DNA of 64,000 nt from Hymenobacter sp. DG25B (GTDB taxonomy: Bacteria; Bacteroidota; Bacteroidia; Cytophagales; Hymenobacteraceae). The number at the start of each line of letters is the position of its first letter. Within the stretch, counting starts at the first letter, position 1. The stretch is taken from contig NZ_CP010056.1 of the NCBI RefSeq assembly GCF_000801315.1, positions 62,001 to 126,000 on the forward strand. Direction: 5' to 3'. Shown piece after piece: positions 41,818-51,083 of the stretch. The notes below the pieces were generated by a model that worked only from the letters and a program-made list of their open reading frames with translations, did not search any database and had not been told where the DNA came from. The position numbers and the translations under genes were made by a program.

Positions 41818-44114
41818 TTACGGCAACTCCGATTGGGGCCGGTCAGCAGGGGCCACGCCCCAGGTGGGGCTGGGCCGGCGGCCCATCTTGAACAACAGGG
41901 TGCCGCCCTGTAGCAGGTCCTGGTGCGTGATGTAGGACTTGGGGTAAGGCTGGCCGTTGCGCGAAACCTGCTGAATGTACTGGTTGGTCCGGCTATTGTT
42001 TTTTGCCTTAATCGTCAGCATTTTGCCGTTGGCCAGGGTGATTCGGGCCTGGCTGACCGAGGGGCTGCCAAACACGTAGGACCCATTGGCCGGATTCACG
42101 GGGTAGAATCCCAGGGCGGAGAAGACGTGCCAGGCCGACATCTGGCCCACGTCTTCGTTGCCGATGATGCCGTCGGGCCGGGTGGTATAGAAATTATCGG
42201 TGATGAAGCGGACCTGGCTGGCCGTTTTCCAGGGCTGGCCCACGTAGTTGTAGAGGTAGGTGATGTGGTGACTGGGCTCATTGCCGTGCGCGTACATGCC
42301 AATCAGCCCCGATATGTCGTTGGAAGCTTGGGCACCCATGTCGCCGTGCACCACGAACAGAGAATCCAGCTTTTGGCTGAACCGCTGCTCGCCGCCGAGA
42401 ATGCCAATCAGGCCTTCCACGTCGTGGGGCACCAGCCAGGTATATTGCCAGGGGTTGCCCTCGGTAAAGTCGCTTTTTTCGTGCACCGATGTGAACGGGT
42501 TGAAGGGGGTACGCCATTCGTGCGCTGCCACGCGGCCCCGCATAAAGCCGGTCTGCCGGTCGAAATAATTCGCGTAGTTTTTGGCACGCTTACTAAAGTA
42601 GGCATAGTCGTCCGTTTTGCCCATCGCCCGCGCCATCTGCGCAATGCACCAGTCGTCGATGGCGTATTCCAGGCCTTTGGAAACGCTTTCGGCCTCGCTG
42701 TTGGCGGGGATATAGCCCAGCGCTTTTACCGCTTGCAGGCCCGACTCGTCGCGCATGGCGGTGGCGCGCACAGCCTCGTAAGCCAAGGCCGCGTCGAAGC
42801 CCCTGAAGCCTTTGAGGTAGGCATCGGCCACCACGGGCACGGCGCTATAGCCCACCATGCAGTTGGTCTCGTTGCCCATCAGGTGCCACACGGGCAGCTT
42901 GCCCTGCTGCTGGTAGATGGCCAGCATGCTGCTGATCATGTCATTGACGCGCGCGGGCTGCAACAAAGTGAAAAGGGGGTGGGCCGCCCGGTACGTGTCC
43001 CAGAGTGAGAAGGTGGTCAGGTTGGTGAAGCCGGGGTTTTGGTGTACTTGCTGGTCGGTGCCCCGGTAGTCGCCATTGTGGTCGTTGAAAACCGAGGGCG
43101 CCATCATGGTGTGGTAGAGGGCCGTGTAAAAGGTTGTCAGTCGGGATTCGTTGGCCTGCACCTGCACCTTCTGCAGCTCCTGGTTCCAGGCGGCATCGGC
43201 CTGGGCCACGACTTTATCGAAGTTCCAATGCGGAATCTCAGCGCGGATATTAGCCAGCGCCCCCGCAGTGCTGACCGGCGAAATACCCACTTTCAGCTGC
43301 ACTTTTTCGCCCGCCTGCGTGGCAAAGGTCAGCACGCCCTTGAGCCGGTTTCCGGTGGTGGCGGGCAGGGTGTTGCCCAGCGTATCGAGCACCTGCAGGC
43401 TGGTAAAATGCTGGATGGGCTTTGAGCACACCGCCGCGAAGTAGAGGCGCTGGTCCACGGCCCAGCCCTTCGAGTAGCGGTAGCCAACGAGGGTGCTGTC
43501 GTTGAGCTGCTCGAGGTGCGTATCCGTGGCTAAATCCCAGCCGATGCCCTGCTGCAGGTCTACAATCAGGTGGGCCGCGTCGGATTTAGGGAAGGTGTAC
43601 CGGTGAAAGCCCACCCGCTCGGTTGCCGTCAGCTCGGCCTGGATGTCGTAGCGTTTCAGGCGCACGGCGTAGTAGCCGGGACGGACGTGTTCTTCCCGGT
43701 GCGAAAACCGCGACACAAAGCCCTGGTCCGGGTGTTGCAGCGTGCCTTTGCGGACGAGCACCGGGCCGGTGGTCGGCATCACCGCCACGTCGCCAAGGTC
43801 GCCGATGCCGGTCCCGCTCAGGTGGGTGTGGGAGAAGCCGACGATGGTAGAATCGGAATAATGATACCCGAGCACCAGTCCCAGCCTTCGGACAGGTTTA
43901 CCGGCCCCAGCTGCACGGCGCCAAAAGGCACGTTGGCGCCCAGAAAAACGTGCCCGTGAAATCCCGTCCCTATGTACGGGTCGACGTACCGGGTCAGGCT
44001 GGTGGTTTGGCGGCTGGTGGTCCCGGGCCGGGTGCTGGCGCAGGCCGCCAAAGCCGCCATGCCGCAGGCAAGGGCGACGGCTTGAACAAGAAATCGAGTA
44101 GGGTGGGGCAGCAT
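41818..44114 (-). pseudogene. GH92 family alpha-mannosidase, lipoprotein, frameshifted
   Basis: The restored protein is about 765 residues. It begins with a lipoprotein signal (lipobox Cys25 in MAALAACAS), then the GH92 N-terminal sandwich (VDPYIGTGFHGHVFLGANVP, SHTHLSGTG) and the catalytic (alpha/alpha)6 domain with SLWDTYRAAHPLFT, GNEDVGQMSAWHVFSALGFY and GNEPSHHITYLYN. GH92 enzymes are calcium-dependent exo-alpha-mannosidases that trim N-glycans or mannan. The frame breaks near 43866, where a missing base turns CSGYHYSDST into an unrelated reading; one added base restores it. It lies downstream of the glycosylasparaginase and CutC genes on the same strand, consistent with N-glycan breakdown. 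Confidence 0.9.
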
Positions 44115-44291
44115 GAAAAAACGTTCTTTTAAATTACTTAGCCCGCTCTATCTGGCCCCGCTGGGCACCGGCTGCTTTTATTCGTTCCAGCCCCCAGCGA
44201 TTTGATGGGGCAGAGGGCGGCGCTGCCGGGAATGGAAGGTGGCCTGAGCTGGCATTCGATTAGCTGTCGGCGGGGAAATGACGCCCGGCTG

Positions 44292-45047
44292 TCATCCCGG
44301 CCCGCGGTTAAGGACCCGCCCAGGCTGGCAGGAGCCTAGTTGCTTCGTCAATTCCGCCACGATGGCCGCATCGGTTTCCCAAACCGGGGTATCAAACACC
44401 GATGCCTGCGCTGAAGGCCCCGGGACAACCAGTCTTTTCGCACTGGCATGAAACTCGTGCGCTCCTGTTTGCTGCGCTACTTCCGGAATGATGGCGGGCG
44501 TAATGCCTGCGCCCGGCATCACGCAGATGCGCCCGCCCGCCTGCTGTACCAAAGCGGCCAGCTGCTTTTGTCCGGCCAGGGCAGTACGTTGCCCCCCGGA
44601 AGTCAGGACGCGCTGGCAACCCAGGCCAATCACATCTTCCAGAGCCCGAAACTGGTCCGCGCAGGCATCGAAGGCCCGGTGAAAAGTGACTTGCATGCCC
44701 TGGGCCGCCGCCATTAGGGTCCGGCAGCACGTCAGGTCCGGGCGGCCCGCCCGGTCGAGGGCTCCAAGAACCACCCCCGCGCAGCCCAGCTCCTGGCATT
44801 GGCGGATATCGGCTACCATGATGGCCTGCTCTTCGGCATCGTAGCAGAAATGGCCGGGCCGTGGGCGAATTAGCACGAATACGGGAATAGAGAGCTGGCT
44901 AAGCACGCGTTGGATGGTGCCATACGAGGGCTTAATCCCACCCTGCTCCAGGTTCTGGCACAGCTCAATGCGGTCGGCACCCCCGGCTTGGGCTGCCAGG
45001 GCCGACTGCACCGAGCCCGCGCAGATTTCCAGCCGGCGCGTATTCAC
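44292..45047 (-). CDS. cutC: CutC family protein
   Basis: A 251-residue TIM-barrel protein opening with LEICAGSVQSALAAQAGGAD, with IPVFVLIRPRPGHFCYD, VTFHRAFDAC, RVLTSGGQ, MPGAGIT and HEFHASAK, all in the usual CutC order. The family was named for copper homeostasis in E. coli, but that link is disputed, and in Bacteroidota it is often next to glycan-degrading genes. Here it overlaps the glycosylasparaginase gene by four bases, suggesting a role in that pathway. Cytoplasmic, no signal peptide. Confidence 0.92.
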   Translation of the reverse strand: MNTRRLEICAGSVQSALAAQAGGADRIELCQNLEQGGIKPSYGTIQRVLSQLSIPVFVLIRPRPGHFCYDAEEQAIMVADIRQCQELGCAGVVLGALDRAGRPDLTCCRTLMAAAQGMQVTFHRAFDACADQFRALEDVIGLGCQRVLTSGGQRTALAGQKQLAALVQQAGGRICVMPGAGITPAIIPEVAQQTGAHEFHASAKRLVVPGPSAQASVFDTPVWETDAAIVAELTKQLGSCQPGRVLNRGPG

Positions 45048-46072
45048 TTTAACAGGTATTCGCTTTGGATAAGCTGTTGCTGGTTAGCCGCATCGCACAC
45101 GGCATAGCTGAAGCCTTTCTGCAAGGCAAACGCCCCGTGCTCGCCCCCGGCGCTGATGGCAATAAAGCACACCTGAATGTCGCGGGCTTGCGCGCCTTTG
45201 ATTTTGGCAATGCGCTCCACGGCCGCTTTGCATGCGGCCTTCGGCGACAGCCCCTGGCGCATCAGCTCCACAACCGTGTGGGCACCCGCCATCCGAATTA
45301 CGTCTTCGCCCTGCCCCGTCGCGGCAGCCGCTCCCACGGCGTTGTCGACGAACAGGCCCGCGCCAATCAGGGGCGAGTCGCCGAGGCGCCCGCGCATCTT
45401 GAAGCCCATGCCGCTGGTGGTGCAGCTGCCACTAAGGTTACCCTGCGCGTCCTGGGCCAGCATGGCAATGGTATCGTGATTGTTGGCGCCGCCCACCGGG
45501 TCGGTCGGCTTTTTCTGGTTGCCGGTGTTTTCAATGTTGACCACCGGTTGGTACTGACTGGTCTTCAGCCACTCACGGTAGGCCTTTTCGGCATCCGGGC
45601 TGAGCTTTTGGGGTTCCAGCGGGAAGCCCTGGGCCACTGCAAACTGCTGCGCCCCTTCACCCACCAGCATAACGTGCGGCGTGCGCTCCATGACGCGCCG
45701 GGCCACGCTGATGGGGTGCTTGATGCGCTCCAGTGCCGCCACGCTGCCGCAGTTGAACTTGTCGTCCATGATGCAGGCGTCCAGCGTCACGATGCCGTCG
45801 CGGTCGGGGTTGCCACCCAGGCCAACACAGCAGTTCTGCGAAGCTTCAGTTACCATCACGCCCGCTTCTACGGCATCGAGTGCCCGACCGCTTTTGCTAA
45901 GAATATGCCACGCCCCCAGGTTGGCGGCCAGGCCCGCATCCCAGGTAGAGATAACAAGCGGCTTGCCCGTGGCGGCCAGCGGGGACGGGTTAGGTGCGCC
46001 AAGCGAGCGGCCGGCGGAGAGCAGGGCCAGCGCGGCGGAAGAGGAGGTAAGAAACTTGCGGCGAGTAGGCAT
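45044..46072 (-). CDS. Glycosylasparaginase (N4-(beta-N-acetylglucosaminyl)-L-asparaginase), Tat-exported
   Basis: A 342-residue Ntn-hydrolase precursor. It begins with a Tat-like signal (MPTRRKFLTSSSAALALLSA). The autocleavage and nucleophile site is in NNHDTIAML, with Thr201; the beta subunit starts there. GGNPDRDG and DGIVTLDACIMDDKFNCG match bacterial glycosylasparaginases, which cut GlcNAc from Asn, the last step of N-glycan breakdown. I use the ATG at 46072 because the Tat signal starts there. It probably acts in the periplasm after GH92 mannosidase and other glycosidases have trimmed the chain. Coupled to cutC. Confidence 0.9.
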   Translation of the reverse strand: MPTRRKFLTSSSAALALLSAGRSLGAPNPSPLAATGKPLVISTWDAGLAANLGAWHILSKSGRALDAVEAGVMVTEASQNCCVGLGGNPDRDGIVTLDACIMDDKFNCGSVAALERIKHPISVARRVMERTPHVMLVGEGAQQFAVAQGFPLEPQKLSPDAEKAYREWLKTSQYQPVVNIENTGNQKKPTDPVGGANNHDTIAMLAQDAQGNLSGSCTTSGMGFKMRGRLGDSPLIGAGLFVDNAVGAAAATGQGEDVIRMAGAHTVVELMRQGLSPKAACKAAVERIAKIKGAQARDIQVCFIAISAGGEHGAFALQKGFSYAVCDAANQQQLIQSEYLLK

Positions 46073-46505
46073 CAGTAAGCAGTCTATGGTTCGGCCCTTA
46101 AAGGAAGTGTTTTTTGAGGGTAGTATCACCGCGGGCCAGTTTTCCGGGGCATGGCTTTGGGTGGCCAGGCAAAAATGGCCTTAAGAGGAATTATACGGCG
46201 AGTAGCCGCCGCCGTAACCGGGGTTTTGTAAGAGGCAATATTCCGCGAATTCTGGCGCCGCATCCCGCAGCACAACAATATAGCGTTATAGCCTTTTCGG
46301 GCGATGATCTTACCGCGAACGGAGGCAAATCAATGATTTGTTGTCGCGAGCAGCGAGGCCAAACACTCTTACCTTCGACGGCGGCAGGGCCCCAGGCCTA
46401 ACTGTAATTATTGCTGAGGCTGATGCCGCGCATTATATTCTCCTTCTTCACGGGGCCCGATAAATCTGACCTAGGAGACCTTGGTTATTTAAGATCATAA
46501 GGACT

Positions 46506-46522
46506 GATAAGGTTTACTTATC
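46506..46522. repeat. Symmetric core related to repeat R1, upstream of integrase
   Basis: GATAAG-GTTTA-CTTATC is an inverted repeat 60 bases before the integrase start codon. It shares GATAA(A/G)GTTTACT with the R1 repeats at 31986 and 41725. This could be the recombination core used by the integrase. The rest of the 46073-46581 gap is lower in GC and holds no gene that I can support. Confidence 0.4.
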
Positions 46523-46581
46523 GTTCCTTATCTTAGTGAGCGGAAAAGTCGTTACTTTTCGCTCTGCTACTCCTTATATAT

Positions 46582-47550
46582 ATGGCTACCGAAAGTCAGC
46601 TCCCCGTAATTCCGTCTCCGCCCGCTGCCCAGGTGCCCGACCACCTGGTAAAATCTACCGCCCGCTACGTGGAGTCCGGCCTGCGCGGGGCGGCCAACAC
46701 GGTGCGCGCCTACGCCGGGGACTGGAAGCGTTTCTCGACCTGGTGCGAATTGCATCAGCTCGCGGCGCTGCCGGCCCCGGTAGAAGCGCTGGTCGGATTT
46801 CTGACAGAGCTGGCCGATGCGGGGAAAAAGTTTGCGACGATTGAGCGGCACGCGGCGGCCATCGCCAAGGCCCACGAGTTGGCGGGTGTGGAGTCGCCCA
46901 CGGCCGACAAAAAACTCAAGGTGCTGCTGCGTGGCATTGCCCGCGAAATCAAGACGCGCCAAAAGCAGGCGCCCGCGTTTTCGCTCGAATCGTTTAAGCG
47001 CACGATCAAGAGTATCGATGTGAGCGTGCCCGCCGGACTTCGCAATCGGGCGCTGCTGCTGCTGGGCTTTACCGGCGCGTTTCGCCGCTCCGAACTCGAA
47101 GCGCTCAACATGGAAGACCTGGCCTTCGATGACGACGGCCTGGTGGTGACGCTGCCTCAGAGTAAAACCAACCAGCTGGGTCAGGCTGAGGAAAAGGCCA
47201 TTTTCTACTCACCGGATTCTGCCTTATGCCCTATCCGCTCACTTCAGGCATGGCTGCGGGTTCTGGAGCGCACCGAGGGACCAGTGTTTGTATCGCTGCG
47301 CAAGAACAACCAGGTGACCTCCCGGCGCATGACCACCAAGTACACCAACCTGATTGTGCAGCAGTACCTGGGTCCGCAGTACACGGCCCACTCCTTGCGC
47401 GCCTCGTTTGTGACGGTGTCCAAACTCAACGGCGCCGACGACTCCAAGGTCATGAACCAGACCAAGCACAAGACGAGCGCCATGATTCGGCGCTACACCC
47501 GCCTGGACAATGTGCGTCAGCACAACTCAGCCAAGGAGCTTGGGCTCTAG
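46582..47550 (+). CDS. Tyrosine recombinase / site-specific integrase
   Basis: A 322-residue tyrosine recombinase with an N-terminal core-binding SAM-like domain (TARYVESGLRGAANTVRAYA, residues about 25-110) and a catalytic domain. Catalytic residues are visible: Arg in FRRSELEAL (168/169), HSLRASF (His270, Arg273), a His in NQTKHKTSAM and nucleophile Tyr305 in RRYTRLDN. Integron-integrase-specific features were not seen, so it is not IntI. Length fits XerC/D-like and plasmid or island integrases. It lies at the right end of the accessory stretch, next to fic and related palindromic repeats, so it may have mobilised part of this region. Confidence 0.92.
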   Translation: MATESQLPVIPSPPAAQVPDHLVKSTARYVESGLRGAANTVRAYAGDWKRFSTWCELHQLAALPAPVEALVGFLTELADAGKKFATIERHAAAIAKAHELAGVESPTADKKLKVLLRGIAREIKTRQKQAPAFSLESFKRTIKSIDVSVPAGLRNRALLLLGFTGAFRRSELEALNMEDLAFDDDGLVVTLPQSKTNQLGQAEEKAIFYSPDSALCPIRSLQAWLRVLERTEGPVFVSLRKNNQVTSRRMTTKYTNLIVQQYLGPQYTAHSLRASFVTVSKLNGADDSKVMNQTKHKTSAMIRRYTRLDNVRQHNSAKELGL

Positions 47551-47640
47551 CCCGGCAAGTCCACTTCAGCTGGGCAAATCAGGACGGCAAAATGCTACCT
47601 TGGAAATCCGGCCAAAAAGACGGTTTTTTGACCCAAACTA

Positions 47641-47669
47641 AGTACCGACAATTCAGTGTTATCGGTACT
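47641..47669. repeat. Inverted repeat after integrase gene
   Basis: AGTACCGA and its complement TCGGTACT flank 13 bases. A single AGTACCGATAA arm also occurs at 41800-41810. It lies in the 209-base gap between the integrase and the convergent fic gene. It may be a recombination site half or a weak terminator. Confidence 0.3.
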
Positions 47670-47759
47670 AATATCAGGCATTGGAGGCACGCTATTCAGG
47701 AACCCGAGGAGCTGCTTTGCAGGAACGTGCTGGGCCTGGGGTCTGGGAAGGATTCTTTT

Positions 47760-48815
47760 CTATTCCCGCGCCAGCAACGCAAACAACGGCTCGTTCACGT
47801 AATAATTAGCCGTCATCCGGCGATACTTCACCAGCACGCCATCGGCGGCGAGCTGGTTGAGGTAGCTCGCCGCCGTAGGGCGGCTCACATCCAGTTCCTG
47901 CTGCACAAACTCAATGCGGGTATAGGGATGCCGGAAGAGGTGATTGAGCAGGTCCTGGCTATAGAATTTGTAGGCCCGCAGCTGCTGCTTGGTGTGCTGC
48001 ATCAGCTGGCGCATTTCGCCGATCAGCACGATGCTTTCCCGGGCGGTTTGCTCCACGCCATCCAGTAAGTATAGAATCCAGTCCTCCCACGCCCCCGTGT
48101 CGCGCACCGCTTGCAGGTGATGGTAGTAGGCAGCCTTATGCCGGATAAGGTACCGACTCAGATACAGCACCGGCAGGTCAAGGAGACCTTTTAGAACCAG
48201 GTAGAGGATATTAAGGATGCGGCCCGTCCGGCCATTGCCATCATAGAAAGGGTGAATACTCTCAAACTGAAAATGCAGCACCGCCATTTTAACCAGTGGA
48301 TCTACCTCGCTGAGCGTGTCGTCGTTGAGATACGCTTCAAAATTTCCCATCAGCGCCATAATCGTGTCATTATCCTGGGGCGGGGTGTAGACGATTTCTC
48401 CCCGCTGGTTTTTCAGGGTAGTGCCCGGCAAGCGCCGGTAGCCGCCGTTGTTTTGCTCCAGCTCCTGTTGAATAAGGGCGAGGTGATTGACGCTCAAGAA
48501 GCCATATTGCTGCACCAGCCCGAGGCCCAGGCGTAAAGCCGCCGTGTAGCGCTGGACTTCCTTAGCAGCCTGACTTTCTCCAAGCTGCAGCTCCGCCTGG
48601 TATAATTCATCATGGGTAGTGATGATATTTTCTACGGCCGAGCTATCCTTAGCTTCCTGCAGCGGCAGGGTATCGAGCAGAATCCCTTCATTAGGAATAG
48701 CGGCGGCGATGCCTTTGAGTTCGGCGAGTGCCCGATGGGCGGCGGCGAGTTTTTTCAGAACGGGCCGCGTTTCCAGTTCTTGGGAAGGGGGTAAGAAAGT
48801 AGGTTGCCAAGGCAT
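47760..48815 (-). CDS. fic: Fic family protein with C-terminal winged helix
   Basis: A 351-residue Fic protein. The N-terminal inhibitory helix shows DSSAVENI, matching the [S/T]xxxE[G/N] motif of class II Fic proteins, so activity is probably self-restrained. The catalytic core has HPFYDGNGRTGR with catalytic His188 and the P-loop. The last 90 residues form a winged helix (TRIEFVQQELDVSRPTAASY). Fic enzymes transfer AMP to protein Ser, Thr or Tyr. The C-terminal DNA-binding domain and a large palindromic region just upstream suggest autoregulation. No separate antitoxin gene is present. Confidence 0.93.
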   Translation of the reverse strand: MPWQPTFLPPSQELETRPVLKKLAAAHRALAELKGIAAAIPNEGILLDTLPLQEAKDSSAVENIITTHDELYQAELQLGESQAAKEVQRYTAALRLGLGLVQQYGFLSVNHLALIQQELEQNNGGYRRLPGTTLKNQRGEIVYTPPQDNDTIMALMGNFEAYLNDDTLSEVDPLVKMAVLHFQFESIHPFYDGNGRTGRILNILYLVLKGLLDLPVLYLSRYLIRHKAAYYHHLQAVRDTGAWEDWILYLLDGVEQTARESIVLIGEMRQLMQHTKQQLRAYKFYSQDLLNHLFRHPYTRIEFVQQELDVSRPTAASYLNQLAADGVLVKYRRMTANYYVNEPLFALLARE

Positions 48816-48840
48816 GGGCAGGAAGCTAAAATGGCATCAA

Positions 48841-48924
48841 ACGAAAGATGCTTTGTAAAGAAAAGCCTATTTTCTTTACAAAGCATCTTTCGTTCTGTAA
48901 AGAAAAGCGTACTTTCTTTACAGA
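48841..48924. promoter_or_regulatory. Double palindromic operator of fic gene
   Basis: Four copies of TGTAAAGAAA form two nested inverted repeats. The first has perfect 24-base arms (48841-48864 and 48870-48893) around a five-base spacer. The second has perfect 12-base arms (48894-48905 and 48913-48924) around seven bases. The region starts 26 bases upstream of the fic start codon. Such strict symmetry suggests binding by a dimer or tetramer, probably the winged helix of the Fic protein itself. Confidence 0.6.
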
Positions 48925-49007
48925 TCTTCGCAAGTCCAGCGGACTATGAAGTCCTATGTTCTAACGGATTTCTTAGAGTCCGCCGAAACGGATTCTGCCT
49001 GCGCCGC

Positions 49008-50888
49008 CTACCAGCCAATTCCGTAATCCTCGCCGTGGTTGCTGGAGCCACCCCAGAGGCTGCCGTGCTGCCAGTCAAAGTAGATGGCATTGATGGGCCC
49101 GCTGGTGCGGTCGTCAAAGCTCATGGTGTAGCCCAGCTTTTTAAGCTCTTCCCGCACCGGTTCGGGGGTGCTTTCGTTGAGCAGGATCTGGCCGGGCTTG
49201 GGTTTGCGGTCCTCGGTCTTAGTGCCGCCCAGGGAAAGCAACAGCTGATTGGTGTTGAAGTTGGCGGCCTCGGAGGCCTGCTGCACGCTCATACCGAACT
49301 CCACCACGTTCAGGAAAAACTGCAGCAGGTTCTGGTCCTGAGTGTCCCCGCCCTGCACGCCAAACGCGAGAAAGGGCTTGCCGTCCTTCAGCGCCAGGGA
49401 GGGCGTTAAGGTCACGCGGGGCCGCTTGCCGGGGGCCACCACGTTAAACGGGTTCAGGGCCGGGTCCAGCACAAAGCTCTGCATGCGCTGGCTCATGCCC
49501 ACCCCGGTGTTGCCCGCAATGCAGGCCGGCAGCCAGCCGCCGCTGGGCGTAATGGATACCACCCAGCCTTCCTCGTCGGCGGCCTCCACGGTGGTGGTAC
49601 CCCGCCACAGGCGGTCCTGGTACTCGGCGGGCGCCGAGTGGTTGCCCACATCGTGCTTGGGGGCGAAGTTACGCTTGGTGGTGTCCAACTCAAAGCCCCG
49701 GGCTTTGAGCAGCTTCCGGTACGGGTTTTTCCGGCCTTCAAACGGGTACGGGTCCCCGGGGCCAATGCCAGGGTCATTTTTCTGGTATTGAATCAGGCGG
49801 GCCCGCTGCCGGGCGTAGACCTTGCTGAGCAGCCCCTGGATAGGTTCAGCCGGAGCTACGTGCGAATCGCCGTAGTAAAAGTCGCGGTCAGCAAACGAGA
49901 GGCTCATGGCCTGGTACACCGTGTGGATGTACTTGGTGCTGTTGTAGCCCATGCCCTTCAAATCAAAGTTTTCCAGGATGTTGAGCGCCTGCAGCATGGC
50001 GGGTCCCTGGGTCCATTGCTGCAGCTTGTACACCTCCACGCCTTTGTAGTTAACCGTGAGCGGCTCCTCTTCCAGTGGCTTCCAGCGGGCCAGGTCCTGC
50101 ATCGTGATCAGGCCACCCTGCTCTTTCGAGCCGCGAACAAATTCCTGGGCAATGTCGCCGGTATAGAAACGGTCGTAGGCGGCCATAATGGCCTCTTTCC
50201 GGCTTTTGCCCTGCTTCAGGGCCGCTTTCTCCGCCTCCACCAGCTTCGCAAGTGTTTGCAGCAGGTCCCGCTGCACAAAGATTTCACCGGCCTCGGGCGC
50301 TTCCCGCTCCTGGCCGGGGTGGGTCAGCAACACCTTTTTGCTGTAGGGCCACTGCTTGATCAGGGCTTTGTTTTTCTCGATGCTGTTGGCCGTCTGCGCT
50401 TCGATGGGGTAGCCGGCGGCCATTTCCAGGGCCGGGGCCAGCACCTGCGCCAAGCTCAGGGTGCCATAGTTAGCCAGCATGTGCATCAGCCCGCCCGGGG
50501 TGCCGGGCGTGGTGGCGGCCAGCGGGCCGTACTCCGGCGGGAAATTATAGCCTTTGTCTTTGAAGAACTCGCACGTGGCCCCCGTCGGTGCCACGCCCAT
50601 AGCGTTGAGGGCTATGACCTTTTTGGTTTTCGGGTTATAGATCAGCGCCTGCGTTTCCCCGCCCCAGCTCAGCACATCCCACATGGTGCAGGTCGCGGCC
50701 AGCATGGCGCAGGCCGCATCGACTGCGTTGCCGCCCTTTTGAAACGTCATGGCTCCGGCCGTCGCCGCCAGGGGCTTGCCCGTTATCGCCATCCAGTGCT
50801 TGCCGTGCAGCGGGGGTTTCTGAGTCTGCTGGGCAAGTCCGGACAGCGGAAAGGCCATGAGGGCCAGCAGGGCAGAGATAAGTTTCAT
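49008..50888 (-). CDS. ggt: Gamma-glutamyltransferase
   Basis: A 626-residue Ntn-hydrolase precursor with a signal peptide (MKLISALLALMAFPLSGLAQ). The large subunit contains GKPLAATAGAMTFQKGGNAV and AATTPGTPGGL; autoprocessing and the Thr nucleophile lie in RGTTTVEAADEEG; the small subunit has NTGVGMSQRMQSF, PGKRPRVTLTPS and GGDTQDQ. The family breaks down glutathione and other gamma-glutamyl compounds in the periplasm. I use the ATG at 50888, where the signal peptide begins; an upstream ATG at 50978 would add 30 unlikely residues. It forms a single-gene unit. Confidence 0.92.
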   Translation of the reverse strand: MKLISALLALMAFPLSGLAQQTQKPPLHGKHWMAITGKPLAATAGAMTFQKGGNAVDAACAMLAATCTMWDVLSWGGETQALIYNPKTKKVIALNAMGVAPTGATCEFFKDKGYNFPPEYGPLAATTPGTPGGLMHMLANYGTLSLAQVLAPALEMAAGYPIEAQTANSIEKNKALIKQWPYSKKVLLTHPGQEREAPEAGEIFVQRDLLQTLAKLVEAEKAALKQGKSRKEAIMAAYDRFYTGDIAQEFVRGSKEQGGLITMQDLARWKPLEEEPLTVNYKGVEVYKLQQWTQGPAMLQALNILENFDLKGMGYNSTKYIHTVYQAMSLSFADRDFYYGDSHVAPAEPIQGLLSKVYARQRARLIQYQKNDPGIGPGDPYPFEGRKNPYRKLLKARGFELDTTKRNFAPKHDVGNHSAPAEYQDRLWRGTTTVEAADEEGWVVSITPSGGWLPACIAGNTGVGMSQRMQSFVLDPALNPFNVVAPGKRPRVTLTPSLALKDGKPFLAFGVQGGDTQDQNLLQFFLNVVEFGMSVQQASEAANFNTNQLLLSLGGTKTEDRKPKPGQILLNESTPEPVREELKKLGYTMSFDDRTSGPINAIYFDWQHGSLWGGSSNHGEDYGIGW

Positions 50889-51083
50889 AAGCAGGAACGT
50901 GTGGGAAGGTAAAGGGAGGGTGGTGGGTAGGGTGCTTAACCTGCTGGGGGCATGAGAGTATACGGTATTCCCATACATGCCTTTTGCATATTTGCTTTTA
51001 GGAAGACCCGGGCTTGCGGGCTTGTCACCAGCAGCTCCCTAAATTAGGGGGATCAACGCGAATCCTACCTATTTCTTCTCACC

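Noticed and set aside
46582..47550. Integron integrase acting on the attC-like repeats
   Set aside because: The protein is a general tyrosine recombinase without the IntI-specific insertion that I can recognise, and the repeats do not match the attC consensus exactly.
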